Shown: positions 37,612 to 48,495, counted from the stretch's first letter. The stretch: DNA of 63,804 nucleotides from Paenibacillus whitsoniae (GCF_003955665.1 NZ_RXHU01000055.1:1-63804), one strand, 5' to 3'. Program-made: numbers and translations. The notes: generated by a model from the sequence alone, not told the origin.

Positions 37612-38568
37612 TCAGAATAACCCCTGGTCGAATCTGCGGGCCAAGGCATTGGCCGACAGCACAAGCACCAGGCCGACGAAGGATTCAAACAATCCCATGG
37701 CTGTGGTCAAGCCAAACTGGGCTTGCTGCAGCCCCACTTTGTACACGTAGGTACTGATAACCTCCGCTTTCTGCAGAACGGTAGGATTTTGCAAATTGTA
37801 AACTTGATCAAATCCAACCTCCATCAGGCGGCCCATGCCAAGAATCAGCAACAGGATAATCGTAGGACGAATGCCTGGCAGCGTGATATGCCAAATCTGC
37901 CTCAGCTTGCCTGCGCCGTCCATCCCCGCAGATTCGTACAGGCTGGGGTCAATGCCAGAGAGCGCGGCGAGATAGATAATCGCGCTGAAGCCCATCTCCT
38001 TCCACATGCCGGAGCCAATAAAAATCGCGGTCCATGAGTCTGCACGGTACAAGAAAGGCACCGGCTCCATCCCCCACTGCCCCAACAACTTGTTAATCGT
38101 ACCGCCGTCGATGGCGAACAGGGTCAGGATAATGCCTGCAACGATAACCCAGGACAAAAAATGAGGCAAATAAATAATGGTTTGAATCCAGCGTTTCAGC
38201 CAACTCTTCCGGACCTCATTCAAGGCAATCGCGATAATAATCGGCGCAGGGAACCCGAAGATCAGGCTCAGCACGCTCAGGGTAAGCGTATTCCAAATAA
38301 TTTGCAGCGTGACATGGGAATGGAATAAAACCCCGAAATATTTCCACCCCACCCACGGACTTGACCATATGCCATCATGAAAATTGTAGTTCTTAAAAGC
38401 GATCACAAGACCACCCATAGGCATATAGCGGAATATCAGATAATAAAGCAATCCCGGTATAAGCATGATCAATAGTGGGATATTCTGCCGGAACCGCTTT
38501 GTCTGATAAAAAGCTTCTTTGGCTGCCGGTGCTTGATCCTTTCCTGCGGCGGCATGCGTTGTTTCCAT
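37612..38568 (-). CDS. ABC transporter permease (LplB/YteP type)
   Basis: About 318 residues from ATG at 38568 after GAAGGGGAACC. FRYMPMGGLVIAFKNYN and the EAA loop ESAGMDGAGKLRQIWHITLPGIRP identify the family. It is the first gene of the importer - hydrolase - kinase - regulator operon; the 72-bp shared promoter element is directly upstream. Confidence 0.9.
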   Translation of the reverse strand: METTHAAAGKDQAPAAKEAFYQTKRFRQNIPLLIMLIPGLLYYLIFRYMPMGGLVIAFKNYNFHDGIWSSPWVGWKYFGVLFHSHVTLQIIWNTLTLSVLSLIFGFPAPIIIAIALNEVRKSWLKRWIQTIIYLPHFLSWVIVAGIILTLFAIDGGTINKLLGQWGMEPVPFLYRADSWTAIFIGSGMWKEMGFSAIIYLAALSGIDPSLYESAGMDGAGKLRQIWHITLPGIRPTIILLLILGMGRLMEVGFDQVYNLQNPTVLQKAEVISTYVYKVGLQQAQFGLTTAMGLFESFVGLVLVLSANALARRFDQGLF

Positions 38569-38609
38569 GGTTCCCCTTCTTTCTTGCTGAAAATTAGTAT
38601 CGGATGTGA

Positions 38610-38681
38610 TGCTTATACTGTACCGCGTTTCGTCCATCCCCAGCCTTAAAAATCTTTAGGTCTTTCTGTACGATTTTTGTT
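38610..38681 (-). promoter_or_regulatory. Shared 72-bp promoter element, copy 1
   Basis: 61 of 72 bases match, without gaps, the region 48536-48607 before the GH43 operon. The core on the minus strand is GTACAGAAAGACCTAAAGAT. A -10-like TACAGT lies at 38622-38617 with no good -35, typical of an activator-dependent promoter; the local YesN-type regulator is the best candidate. Confidence 0.65.
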
Positions 38682-38742
38682 TCTCCTTCAAACCAGCAGG
38701 AACCTCTCGGAAAAAATTCGGAATCCGGCTTTATGAACCGGC

Positions 38743-38769
38743 AAAAAGCCTGCGGCAAAAGCCGCAGGC
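38743..38769 (-). terminator. Terminator of the GH43 operon
   Basis: Perfect stem GCCTGCGGC / GCCGCAGGC with loop TTTT, followed on the minus strand by TTTTTGCC. It separates the GH43 unit from the importer operon. Confidence 0.88.
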
Positions 38770-38782
38770 CTGCAAAGGGACC

Positions 38783-41700
38783 TCATTCGCTGTATCCAAC
38801 TAACAGCTCATCCGTCTTGCTGCGCCACGCTGTAAAGCGCGCGAGCAGGGTGGCTGCTTCCGCCCGGGAAACAACGCTGCCAGGCTCCAAAAGGTCCCCT
38901 GGTTTGCCACTAAGTATACCGACCGATACAGCCCAAGCGATGGCCTCATTTGCCCAGAGGGACACTTCGCCGCTGTCTCCAAAGCTCTTGACATTATGGC
39001 CTGCAGTGGGCTTTCCGGCGTAACGGTGCAGGACAGTAATCAGCTGTTCCCGGGTAACGTCAGCTTCAGGTGTACTGCCATCGCTGATCCCGGAAGCATT
39101 AGCCCAGTCTTTCGCCTTACTGTACCAATATTCACCGCCTTCCGTTTCAATGCCGTGCACACGGGCCAGTACGGTAAATAGCATGGCACGACTCATAGAT
39201 ACGTCTGGGGCGTAGATCCCCGGTTCCGTTCCGAGCAGCCATTCGCGGCTTGCTATGAAGGCGATCGCCTCCGCAGCCCAATGGCCGCTCGGCACATCCT
39301 GGAAAACAACCTTATTGTCGATCAGTTGCACCGTCATATTGCCTTTGGCTGTAAAGCTCAATCCATCTTCGGTGATAACCGTGCCGATCACTGCCTTGGT
39401 TCCATTTTCCTGAATCGCAAAGGCCACGGTGGAAACAGAAGCATGCTTGAACGGAATTGTGACCCGCGCTTGCGCCACGCCTTCGGGCAAATGGACAACG
39501 GCCGTCACTCCGCCCGTAGAAGTCGTGGTGGTCTCAACCGTGACTCCCTGCGTATCTGTGGTGATTGAGCGGCTGCTGCCATCGGGCTTGCTCACGGTCT
39601 CGCGTTTGCTTCCATTTTGTTTGGTGACAACCTCGGTAATGGTACCATTGCGTTCTTTCGTTATCACTTCACGGTCGCCATTCGGCCACACCGTAATCTC
39701 CGTCACTGTACCGGTCGTCTGGTCGGTGGTGCTGGTGGTGAAGCTGCCATCCCCGTTTTTGACCCCAGTAGAAGGTGAAGTTGGGACGACGGGATGATTA
39801 TCGTCATTTTCCGACTGCTGTGTATAGGCCGCAATGGTCAACGCCACATGAGGACTGGCTTTATGGGTATCTGTTTCAGAGTAACGAACCCAGTAAGTCC
39901 CTGGAGAAAGATTTGCCAGGGTCCCCCCTTCGACTCGCAACCAGGTGTCCCCATGATCGGAGGACCACTCCATGGAGGGAGTGACCCCCATGATGCGACC
40001 ATCCTTCGCCCCAACCGCTGTTTCGTTCGTGCTGTTGAGCCCGCTTGGCGCAGCCTTCGGTCCTCCTGTCACCATCACTTTGAAATCGTCAAAGTCGATA
40101 GAGGCGTTGGCATAACCGTCGATGCCGAACCGCTGGCCGGTCAGCTTATCGCCGCCTGTGTGACGGAAGCTGTAGTCCTTAGCCACCTCAACATCATCGA
40201 TGTAGACGGTATACGTCTTGGCATCCCCGTTTGCCACCATTTTAATTGTATACCAGGTATTGTATTGATGGTCTTGAACTTTAACCTTCGTGGAAGGTCC
40301 ATTCTGGACGACAATTTTCCCCATATCAAAAGCCGTGACCATGGAATAATTGCCTGTGCCGCTGTCATTTCGTACCATGGCGCCGTTGGCGTATTGGAAG
40401 TTGGTGTTGAGTCTGGCACGGTATTCGATGACGATGCGCTCATCCCCCTCAGCCTTTACCTCACCTGCGTAGGGCAGGAACAGGTTGGCTTTGCCCGAAA
40501 CAGCAGTCGTGGTTAACCGGAGGAATTGGTTCCCGGCCTCTTCCTGCACCGTGGCGGTAGCGCCATTGGTCAGATCTTCGGTGGTAATACCGTACGGGTA
40601 CTTGCCAACCGTATCGCCCGAGAAATCCCGGTAAGCGTTATAGATGACCCCGTCCTGAACGCTGATCAGCGAGCCTAACAAATCTGCTTCCGCTGTAGCA
40701 AGGTTATCTACTTCTTCATTAAACTGTTCTCTGCTCAGATCGGCGTTTGCAGCCATCTCCTCCGCCTTATTCACTTCGGCGACGAAGGCCTCATACTTCG
40801 CTTGGCTATAATTGCCCAGTCCGTCGCCTAAGGGGTAGGAGAAGTTAGCCAGCTTATTACGGAGTTGGTTCACGATCTCATCTAGTCCCCATCCAGGAAT
40901 CACATTTACAGGGATGACGGAAGGAAGATCACGGCCGTCCAGCTTCAAAGTGGCAGGTACCTGAACAGTGCCGAGTGAGTTAAAGTCAATCCCCTCCTGC
41001 TCCCAGCTGACAACCTCCGCCTTCTTCGCTTGGCTGTTGTAGACCACATCAACAACACCGGGCAGCTTGGGGGCCACGCCAGACGGCGTCTTCATGACGG
41101 AAGCAACCTGAACCGCATCGGCAGCTGCAATGACAGTCAAGTTGAGCGCTGCTTTCTTGCCATTATATTCGGCTGTAATAAGAGCTTTTCCCGGTTTAAC
41201 CGCATGGACATAGACCGATTGAGTCACAGAATCCGAATCAACCCTGGCCACCCCAGGATCGCTGCTGGTGTACTGGGCCGCCGCTGTTACATTCTGAAAT
41301 TCATTGTTATTATAGCGTGCCGTTACCTGCAAGGCTCCGCTAGTCTGCCCGCCGATCAGGATGCTGCACAATCCGCGAATGGCAACAGACTGCACGACTT
41401 TAGGCTCCCCAGCAACGGTAACGGTCGCTGTGGCCGTTTTCCCATTATAGGTGGCGGTGATTGTGGCGCTGCCCGCACTTACTGCCTTTATCCTAACCCC
41501 TCCGTCAATAACGGCGACCTTCGGATCGGAAGAACTGAAGATTGCACCTGTGTCAACAGCCGTATAGGTCGTGCCTGTTACGGTATACAGGGGCAAGCTG
41601 CGAGTTTCACCTAGCCCTAACGTGTACCCCGGTGCATCGAATAACATTTCTGATGCATTCAGCTTAAATATATCCAGGCTGTCGATCTCGGCGAGGTTGT

Positions 41701-43147
41701 TCCCCTTCGTGAAGCGGAGGATATTGTCGCCTTCCCTAAGGTAGATTTTCGCCGTAGACAGCCCCCAACGATTCGCGCCGGAATAGACGATGTTCAAGTT
41801 GGCGCCGGAGCTCTCGTTAACCGACAAAATATGAGAGGCATCGGCCGCATTGGGCGAACCGTTGGCATTGCGAACGGAGAGCATATAAAATCCCGCTTCC
41901 GGCACATTGACGGAAAACTGGGCATAATCTTTCGGGTTCTTGATGTTGCCGATCTTCATCCCGCCGGAAGCGGTGCTTTCCAGCCGGACAGCAGGAGAAG
42001 TTTCACCGCTCGGATCTTTCACCAGCAGCGCGTTTTCAGCTTCATAGCGCTTTCGCACCGGCTCGCCCGAAGGTGTGGCAATCGGTGTGTTCGGATCGGC
42101 AGGCTCTCCTAGGTTCGGCGTATTGTCCGCATTCCAAGTGAATTTCTGGGTGTGAACTTTGCGGGTCCACCCCGATCCCGGCCAGCGGGCGGCATGGTAG
42201 ATGATCCAGTCCTCTGTGCCGTCTGGAGACGTGACGATGCTGTGATGACCCGGCCCATAAACGCCATTGGCGCTGGAGAAAATCGGTGTGTCTTTTTTCA
42301 CCCAGGAGTCGGGATTCATCAAATCATCGCCGATCTTGGCCGTGATCAGTCCAAGACAATAGCTATCTGTCCAGCTTCCATTTGCGGAATAGATCAAATT
42401 GATCGTGTCGCCCTTTATCGTGACTTCGGGGCCTTCATTGATCCTGCCTGGGGACGACTCCCACTCGTGGTCAGGTGTCGAGAGCAATACCCGTTCCGAA
42501 CTGATGGTCCATGGATTGCTCATCTCGGCAATATATAGATTTTGGAAGCTTCCGTCTGTTTCTTCCCAGCCGGACCAGATGAAATAATGTTTCTCATTGA
42601 CAGTCAGCACAGTGCCGTCAATCGCCCAGCGGTCAGTAGCATCGGTAATTTTCCCTTTGAATACCCAGGTGCCGGTCAATGGATTTTCACTGGCGTTCTC
42701 CAGCACGTACATGCGGTGGTTTGCGTTGGTTCCGTTGTCAGCCGCAAAGTAGATATACCATTTGAATTGGCCGTCGGTATCTTTAAGATAGTGCATTTCC
42801 GGCGCCCAAACATTAGAGCTGTACATCGTGCCCTTTACCGGAGCCCAGGCCAGGCTCCTCTCCCCCGCCTCTATGCCCGTGATGGTTTTCGCTCTGCGGA
42901 TCATGACGCCGCTGGCGTTTGCAAAGGCATTGTAATAATAGCCATCCGTGTGCTTATACACCCAGGGATCGGCTCCAGTTTGCATAATAACATTGTAGAA
43001 ATCCGACACATTCTTCCCCTCCTGCACGGATGCCGAATCCGGCTTAGTTGGCATCGACTCTGCTGCCCCTGCCACTCCGCTCCATTGCGGCAGCATTAGC
43101 AGCACTGCGAGACAAAGCAGCAGATGTCTGAATTTTCTTTTGACCAT
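38783..43147 (-). CDS. SLH-anchored multi-domain GH43 glycoside hydrolase
   Basis: About 1454 residues, ATG at 43147 after AAGGAGG. Signal peptide to about residue 28. The GH43 five-bladed propeller (about 40-340) shows all three acids: GADPWV (general base), RWAIDGT, and INEGPEV (general acid). Then a CBM6/35-like domain (RKRYEAENALLV), two Big-2 domains, an Ig-like domain, a LamG/DUF1080-like jelly roll (about 860-1050), a Thr-rich linker with repeats of the WPNGDREVITKERNG type, and C-terminal SLH-like repeats (about 1275-1445). Probably an arabinofuranosidase, arabinanase or xylosidase at the cell surface. It is second in an operon, 40 bases after the GH43 gene at 43187. Confidence 0.9.
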   Translation of the reverse strand: MVKRKFRHLLLCLAVLLMLPQWSGVAGAAESMPTKPDSASVQEGKNVSDFYNVIMQTGADPWVYKHTDGYYYNAFANASGVMIRRAKTITGIEAGERSLAWAPVKGTMYSSNVWAPEMHYLKDTDGQFKWYIYFAADNGTNANHRMYVLENASENPLTGTWVFKGKITDATDRWAIDGTVLTVNEKHYFIWSGWEETDGSFQNLYIAEMSNPWTISSERVLLSTPDHEWESSPGRINEGPEVTIKGDTINLIYSANGSWTDSYCLGLITAKIGDDLMNPDSWVKKDTPIFSSANGVYGPGHHSIVTSPDGTEDWIIYHAARWPGSGWTRKVHTQKFTWNADNTPNLGEPADPNTPIATPSGEPVRKRYEAENALLVKDPSGETSPAVRLESTASGGMKIGNIKNPKDYAQFSVNVPEAGFYMLSVRNANGSPNAADASHILSVNESSGANLNIVYSGANRWGLSTAKIYLREGDNILRFTKGNNLAEIDSLDIFKLNASEMLFDAPGYTLGLGETRSLPLYTVTGTTYTAVDTGAIFSSSDPKVAVIDGGVRIKAVSAGSATITATYNGKTATATVTVAGEPKVVQSVAIRGLCSILIGGQTSGALQVTARYNNNEFQNVTAAAQYTSSDPGVARVDSDSVTQSVYVHAVKPGKALITAEYNGKKAALNLTVIAAADAVQVASVMKTPSGVAPKLPGVVDVVYNSQAKKAEVVSWEQEGIDFNSLGTVQVPATLKLDGRDLPSVIPVNVIPGWGLDEIVNQLRNKLANFSYPLGDGLGNYSQAKYEAFVAEVNKAEEMAANADLSREQFNEEVDNLATAEADLLGSLISVQDGVIYNAYRDFSGDTVGKYPYGITTEDLTNGATATVQEEAGNQFLRLTTTAVSGKANLFLPYAGEVKAEGDERIVIEYRARLNTNFQYANGAMVRNDSGTGNYSMVTAFDMGKIVVQNGPSTKVKVQDHQYNTWYTIKMVANGDAKTYTVYIDDVEVAKDYSFRHTGGDKLTGQRFGIDGYANASIDFDDFKVMVTGGPKAAPSGLNSTNETAVGAKDGRIMGVTPSMEWSSDHGDTWLRVEGGTLANLSPGTYWVRYSETDTHKASPHVALTIAAYTQQSENDDNHPVVPTSPSTGVKNGDGSFTTSTTDQTTGTVTEITVWPNGDREVITKERNGTITEVVTKQNGSKRETVSKPDGSSRSITTDTQGVTVETTTTSTGGVTAVVHLPEGVAQARVTIPFKHASVSTVAFAIQENGTKAVIGTVITEDGLSFTAKGNMTVQLIDNKVVFQDVPSGHWAAEAIAFIASREWLLGTEPGIYAPDVSMSRAMLFTVLARVHGIETEGGEYWYSKAKDWANASGISDGSTPEADVTREQLITVLHRYAGKPTAGHNVKSFGDSGEVSLWANEAIAWAVSVGILSGKPGDLLEPGSVVSRAEAATLLARFTAWRSKTDELLVGYSE

Positions 43148-43186
43148 GTGCAATCCTCCTTGGCATACGATGATCCTTCACTGCTA

Positions 43187-46100
43187 TTACCTGTTGCGCA
43201 GCATGTTCAGCAATACTCTAATCGCCTCGGCTCTCGTTGCTTGATCGCCGGGAGCGAATTGATTCCCTTCTTTCCCGTCCATGATGCCGCGCATACGCAA
43301 GCTCGCCACAGCATCCTTCGCCCAGTCTGGAATAGCTGTATCATCCGCAAATCCTGCGGTAGAAGCCTTATCGTCTGACAAGCCCAGCGCGCTCGCGATC
43401 ATCTTGGCCATCTCGCTGCGGGTCATCTCGGTATCCGGGCGGAAGGAACCGTCCTCGTAACCGGAAATGATCCCTGCTTGCACCGCTTGAGCCACGGCAT
43501 TCAGCGCCCAATCCCCGATCTTCTCCGTATCGGTGAACGTTAGCGGCGAATTGTAAAGGGTAGCCTCTTGCGGCTTAAGCGCATGGATGAGCATGGCGGC
43601 AAATTCGGCGCGTGTTACGGCTCGATCCGGCTTGAACGTGCCGTCCGGATACCCGCTGACAATGCCCAATTCAATCGCTTGTTTGACATCGGACTCCGCC
43701 CAGTGTGCAGCCAGGTCACTCAAGTTGACCGCCGGTTTCGGATCTGATGGGCTTGCCGCCTGATCGACGCCGAATACGGCAAACTTGGCGCCACTGTTCA
43801 CTTTCACGGTAATAGATGTGCCATCATTCATTTTCCCGCCTAATTCTCTCCAGTTTTTTTGCGCTTCGACATAGGTGAATACCGCCGGTTTCTGACCCTT
43901 CTTTAATTTGTCAGGATCGAAAGTAAGCGTCAGAATGATCTCCTTGTCAAATTCCCCTTGGAAATCCTTCTGAATCTCGAATACAGGACTGGCTAGAACA
44001 GCTTTGCCCGTAAGTAGTTTTTGTGTGTCTGTTAGTTTGCTGATGATAAGTTGGAATTCCTTTTGTGATGCGCCGGCAGGAATCTGGATCTTAATCTCAT
44101 TCTCGATGCCAAATTCGCCACTCCTATCTGCTGGAATCGTAAATTGATGGTTATTCTCCGGAATAACTCCATGGCTTGGTGTTGACGGCGAACTTCCATG
44201 GGATGCATCCTCATCATACGAGCCTTCTCCGGAAGAACCACCGGAATTTGTAGTCGACCATTGCGCATACAGGATCAAATTCGCCCCGCCCATTGTGATG
44301 ACCTGGCCGTCCGTGTAGCGGATTCCGCTGCCATCGGCCCTTTCATTCCAGCCGTCAAAGCGATAGCCCGGCTTCTTGAGATTACCGGTATTGCCATAAA
44401 CCGATACCGTGACTCCCTGCTCATAGGTGCTGTCATCTACCGGCGCGAAACCGCTTGCTGCACCGTTGCCGTTATAAGTCACGCTGTAGGACGGCGCTTC
44501 GAATATGGCCGTAATCACCACAGCCTCGTCCGGCATGGTAAACGTATTTCCCGTCACAATCAGGTTGCTGGGACTATTCACCTTCCAGCCCTTAAAGATT
44601 TGTCCCGAATCCGGCGTGGCGGTTAAGGTGACCTCCGTATCCTTGACAGCCGACGTTACATTAGCGCTGGCAGTGCCGTGTCCCTCGGTTGCCACCGTAA
44701 TACCATGATGGGTCAAAGCAAAGCTATCCACCACATTAACACGGAGCACAGCCGGATTTCCCTGATCAAACAGGATAGAGAAGTCCACTGTATCGCCGCT
44801 CTGCAGCCCAAGCGCAGCCATCGTCTCGCGCTTGATGGTCAACATATCTCCGCTGACGGTATAACCCTCCGTGCCCAAAGTGCCATTGTATACGGCACTT
44901 GATACTATAGCTGCGTATACCACCCCGGTCACGGACTTGGCTTCATTCCATATCATACTGGTGCTTACATCCCCAGGAACATAGAGATCATAGGTGGCCT
45001 TTTCAGGGCTAACATCCGCGTCTTTCTTGGAGACGGTGATAGCAAAGTCCTTGGCGTAGCTCACGCCGAGCTCGCTTCCTTCTTCAATCGTAGCGGTGAC
45101 AATGACGGTTCCCGCTCTTGTGGCGGACAGCACATTCCCCTCTAGGGCAGCTCTTGTTTGCCCGGCATCCTTGATGCTCCAGGCGATGCTTTTGCGCGTG
45201 GCCCAATCCGGTGAGACTGTGCCGAAGAGCGTCAGTTCCTGTCCTGCCTGCATGGCCGCCGGGACAGTTGTAACATCTGTCACCTCATAGAAGGTATTGT
45301 CATAAAGGTTGCGCAGCTCAATCTTAAACCGCTGATTGTCTTTCCCTTCATCATCGGCCAACCGTATAACAGCGTTGTTACTTTTGGACGCTTCATTGAC
45401 TGTCATTACTTTTCCATTGCTTTTGTTGATGATTTTGTAATAGTCGCCCTCCTTTTCCAGACGCCACTGTTCGGTATCGGAGGGAATCGGAGCATCTTCA
45501 ATCGTCTGATTTAGAATAAGCTCCTGGATAGCTGAATCAGGCTTGATATCAAGGAAACGTGCACCACGCATAACGAGAATCCGGTAATAGCCTGTTCCCA
45601 AATCGATGAATCGCATCAATTGACTATTGGTTTCGCCATTGGAAAATTGGATAACGGCTGCTCCCTGATTGTACTTCTCACCAGCCACACTCAGCGCCTT
45701 GCCGCTGTGCTTCGGCTGGATCTTCACCATTTTCTCAGGGGTAAGCTCCTTGGCCTTCGTGCTCATGAATCCACCGCTGAATTTATCCAGGGTCAGGCTG
45801 TCGATATTGAGCTGTCCGGTATCCCCTTCCTCACGGCGGAATTCAATGCTATTCTTCCCAGCCTGCAGACTGACCGTCTCAGTCGCGTCCGTCCAGGTAT
45901 CCCAATTCGCTGTCGGCGGCAGGGAAACTTGCTTGACCCGACTGCCATTCACATATAAGGTCATCGTTCGATTCGTCGACTGCACACCGGAATAGCGCAA
46001 GGTTGACGTGTAGGCCGCCGTGTAGGGGACATTCACTTCAAAGCGGACGGCATCCCCTTTTTTCTGGAATAAGCCGACATAACCGTTGCTTTCAAACCAT

Positions 46101-48427
46101 AGACGGTCCCTGCCGATCCCCGGCGTGCCTGAGAGAGTAGCCGCTTCCGCCTGATATTTCCAGGGGGTGCGTTTATTCAGATGAATTTGATCGATATGGA
46201 TGACGCCTGAATCTCCGGCTGCCCCCCTAAAAGTGATGCTGTTTTTCCCTTTGTTCAGGGGAACGCTTACAATTTGTTCCTTCCACATCTTGGCGCCTCC
46301 GGAGAAGGGAAGCACGATATCCTGTACAGGCGCTCCGTTTACCTCCAGCGACAATGCTTTGCCGCCCTGCTCTGTGGCGTAACGTAGCTTGATATCATAG
46401 GTGGCCGCATACTCGATATCCACAGAAAATTCCACGGACGAGTTCCCTTGGGACAGACCGCTTACATAACCGATTCCCGTATTTCCATCCTGGGCCTGAA
46501 TGATCTCCGCATCCGCCCCGCCTGTCGTTTGGGCGGCTTCCGCCTCATACGTCCAGGTCGCCGCTTCGGTAACGGTGATATAATCCAGATTGACATTTGC
46601 CGTATCGCCGCTTTCATACTTATAAGTAATAACATTGCTTCCCTCTTTCAGGAATACATTGTCATATCGGTCGGCCCACTTGTCCCCTTCCTTCAGACCA
46701 AAAAAATTCAATTGTTTGACCTTGGTGCCATTCACATTCATGGTCAAGGTTCGATCTTCCTCCGTCCCAGCGCCATAAGCCAGCTTGACCGAGTAGCTGC
46801 CTGCGTGAGGAGCGTTTACGGTAAAGCTAATCGCCGCGTTCGGTTCCGTGAATCCACTGACAAAGCCTGAACCGCTATATCCCTCGTGATCTTGAGCAAT
46901 TACCGTCCCGCCGGACAGCTCCGCCCCCTCCGCTTCATACAGGACGCTTTTCTTGGCAATAACAGCGTCCAGCCCCAAAGCGCTTTTGCCGGAAAGACGT
47001 ACGATGTTGCTGCCGGCATTCAGCTTGATGTTATGTACGGTTTTTAAGTCGAAGTTCAGCTTGTTCTCCGGTCCGGCATTAGACGGGAATACAAGCGTGG
47101 TCGGAGCCCCTTGATTCACTCCCAGTGTCATGGTGACCTGATCTGTCGTATTGTTGTTGTAGCGGAAGTCCAGCGAGTACATTCCCCCTGCATTCGTGTT
47201 GACTGTAAACTCTACATAGTCGCTGTTATTGCCATTGCTGTACCTGACATATCGGCCGGACGAGGCATAGATGCTGTTCATGGTTGCTCTTGCGGCCCCT
47301 GAAAACTGTGCGTCTTCCGCCTCATAGACTTCGCTCTTCTCCTCTCCGGAGGGACGGCTAAGCACAGTTCCAGGGTTGGACGGGATGCCCAAATTGATAA
47401 AGTCATTATCATCCCAATTAAACCGTTGGGCGCGAACCTCTCTGTTCTTGCCGCCTTGGCTATGGGTCGGTATGCCATGGTAGGTAATCCAGTCCTCTGT
47501 ACCGTCTTCGGATTTCAAAAATAAAGGCGATCCTGTCGAATAAGAGCCGTTTTCATCCGAACGTTTCATGATCGGCTCAGGATGTTTATGCCATGCCGCT
47601 TCATTCTCCACACTTTGGTTCAAATCGGCCCAGGACAGGCCGACGGCATAGTTATCATGCGTGTAGCTGCTGGCGGAATAGGCAAAATAAACTTTCCCGT
47701 TTCGCTCCACCACGGCTGCGCCTTCATTCACATTATCAACATACTTCTCCCAGTCGTAGGTCGGCCTGGCTAACGTAATCTCTTCGCCTTCCAGCGTCCA
47801 AGGGTTTTTCATTTTGACAATCGTGGGACATTCGTCAAAGGTCTCTTTTCCCGTTATGGGATCAGTTGAATAGAAATATTTGGTGTAGGTGAGGTATCTC
47901 TGCCCCTTGATGGTGACAAAACCGGTAGGCAGGCCGTAGCTTTGCGTATTCAGCAATCCTTGTTGGGGTGTAAGTCCGTCCCCATTATCATAAGTTCCCT
48001 TCAGTTCCCAGGTCCCTTCAAATGGGTCAGGCGAGCTGTTCTCCAAAACATAGGAGCTGGGGTGACCATAAGCGAAACGCCCCGCTGCATCGCTAACCTT
48101 CGGGCCGGAAGCGAAGTAGATGTACCATTTGCCATCGATCCTGTGCGCATCGGGGCCCCATATAAATTCCAGATTTTCGGGCAGCTTCCATACTTCTTTA
48201 CTCTTTGCAGTAGAAACGCCAAGAATAGTTTCATGCCGTTTCAATACAACATTGCCATCGCCTGCCGCCGAATAATAATATCCATCGTCTTGCCGTTCAA
48301 TGGTCGGGTCGGCTCCTTTCATCAGCGGATTAAGATAGTGGGATGATACATCCGCATAGGCGGTATTGGTCAGCATCATTACGAACAGTACCACCAGTGA
48401 CACCGCAAACAAGCCCATTCTCCTCAT
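43187..48427 (-). CDS. SLH-anchored GH43-family hydrolase with four CBM6-like and one ricin-type domain
   Basis: About 1746 residues, ATG at 48427 after AAGGAGG. Signal peptide, GH43 propeller (about 25-340; GADPTIERQDDG, FIWGPDAHRIDG, NVNEGAAVVER), four CBM6/35-like modules each opening Y(E/Q)AE (about 350-860), a ricin-type beta-trefoil (about 880-1010), Big-like domains, InlB-type (Flg_new) repeats, a Gly/Ser linker, a ZU5-like segment, and three clear SLH repeats (about 1560-1745; ADVKQAIELGIVSGYPDGTFKPD and two more). A cell-wall-attached hemicellulose or pectin side-chain hydrolase. Confidence 0.9.
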   Translation of the reverse strand: MRRMGLFAVSLVVLFVMMLTNTAYADVSSHYLNPLMKGADPTIERQDDGYYYSAAGDGNVVLKRHETILGVSTAKSKEVWKLPENLEFIWGPDAHRIDGKWYIYFASGPKVSDAAGRFAYGHPSSYVLENSSPDPFEGTWELKGTYDNGDGLTPQQGLLNTQSYGLPTGFVTIKGQRYLTYTKYFYSTDPITGKETFDECPTIVKMKNPWTLEGEEITLARPTYDWEKYVDNVNEGAAVVERNGKVYFAYSASSYTHDNYAVGLSWADLNQSVENEAAWHKHPEPIMKRSDENGSYSTGSPLFLKSEDGTEDWITYHGIPTHSQGGKNREVRAQRFNWDDNDFINLGIPSNPGTVLSRPSGEEKSEVYEAEDAQFSGAARATMNSIYASSGRYVRYSNGNNSDYVEFTVNTNAGGMYSLDFRYNNNTTDQVTMTLGVNQGAPTTLVFPSNAGPENKLNFDLKTVHNIKLNAGSNIVRLSGKSALGLDAVIAKKSVLYEAEGAELSGGTVIAQDHEGYSGSGFVSGFTEPNAAISFTVNAPHAGSYSVKLAYGAGTEEDRTLTMNVNGTKVKQLNFFGLKEGDKWADRYDNVFLKEGSNVITYKYESGDTANVNLDYITVTEAATWTYEAEAAQTTGGADAEIIQAQDGNTGIGYVSGLSQGNSSVEFSVDIEYAATYDIKLRYATEQGGKALSLEVNGAPVQDIVLPFSGGAKMWKEQIVSVPLNKGKNSITFRGAAGDSGVIHIDQIHLNKRTPWKYQAEAATLSGTPGIGRDRLWFESNGYVGLFQKKGDAVRFEVNVPYTAAYTSTLRYSGVQSTNRTMTLYVNGSRVKQVSLPPTANWDTWTDATETVSLQAGKNSIEFRREEGDTGQLNIDSLTLDKFSGGFMSTKAKELTPEKMVKIQPKHSGKALSVAGEKYNQGAAVIQFSNGETNSQLMRFIDLGTGYYRILVMRGARFLDIKPDSAIQELILNQTIEDAPIPSDTEQWRLEKEGDYYKIINKSNGKVMTVNEASKSNNAVIRLADDEGKDNQRFKIELRNLYDNTFYEVTDVTTVPAAMQAGQELTLFGTVSPDWATRKSIAWSIKDAGQTRAALEGNVLSATRAGTVIVTATIEEGSELGVSYAKDFAITVSKKDADVSPEKATYDLYVPGDVSTSMIWNEAKSVTGVVYAAIVSSAVYNGTLGTEGYTVSGDMLTIKRETMAALGLQSGDTVDFSILFDQGNPAVLRVNVVDSFALTHHGITVATEGHGTASANVTSAVKDTEVTLTATPDSGQIFKGWKVNSPSNLIVTGNTFTMPDEAVVITAIFEAPSYSVTYNGNGAASGFAPVDDSTYEQGVTVSVYGNTGNLKKPGYRFDGWNERADGSGIRYTDGQVITMGGANLILYAQWSTTNSGGSSGEGSYDEDASHGSSPSTPSHGVIPENNHQFTIPADRSGEFGIENEIKIQIPAGASQKEFQLIISKLTDTQKLLTGKAVLASPVFEIQKDFQGEFDKEIILTLTFDPDKLKKGQKPAVFTYVEAQKNWRELGGKMNDGTSITVKVNSGAKFAVFGVDQAASPSDPKPAVNLSDLAAHWAESDVKQAIELGIVSGYPDGTFKPDRAVTRAEFAAMLIHALKPQEATLYNSPLTFTDTEKIGDWALNAVAQAVQAGIISGYEDGSFRPDTEMTRSEMAKMIASALGLSDDKASTAGFADDTAIPDWAKDAVASLRMRGIMDGKEGNQFAPGDQATRAEAIRVLLNMLRNR

Positions 48428-48495
48428 TGCAATAATTTCCTCCTTAAGGAATTTTATATGGAGCATTGGGACAGCAAGGAAATGACCGCACAACG

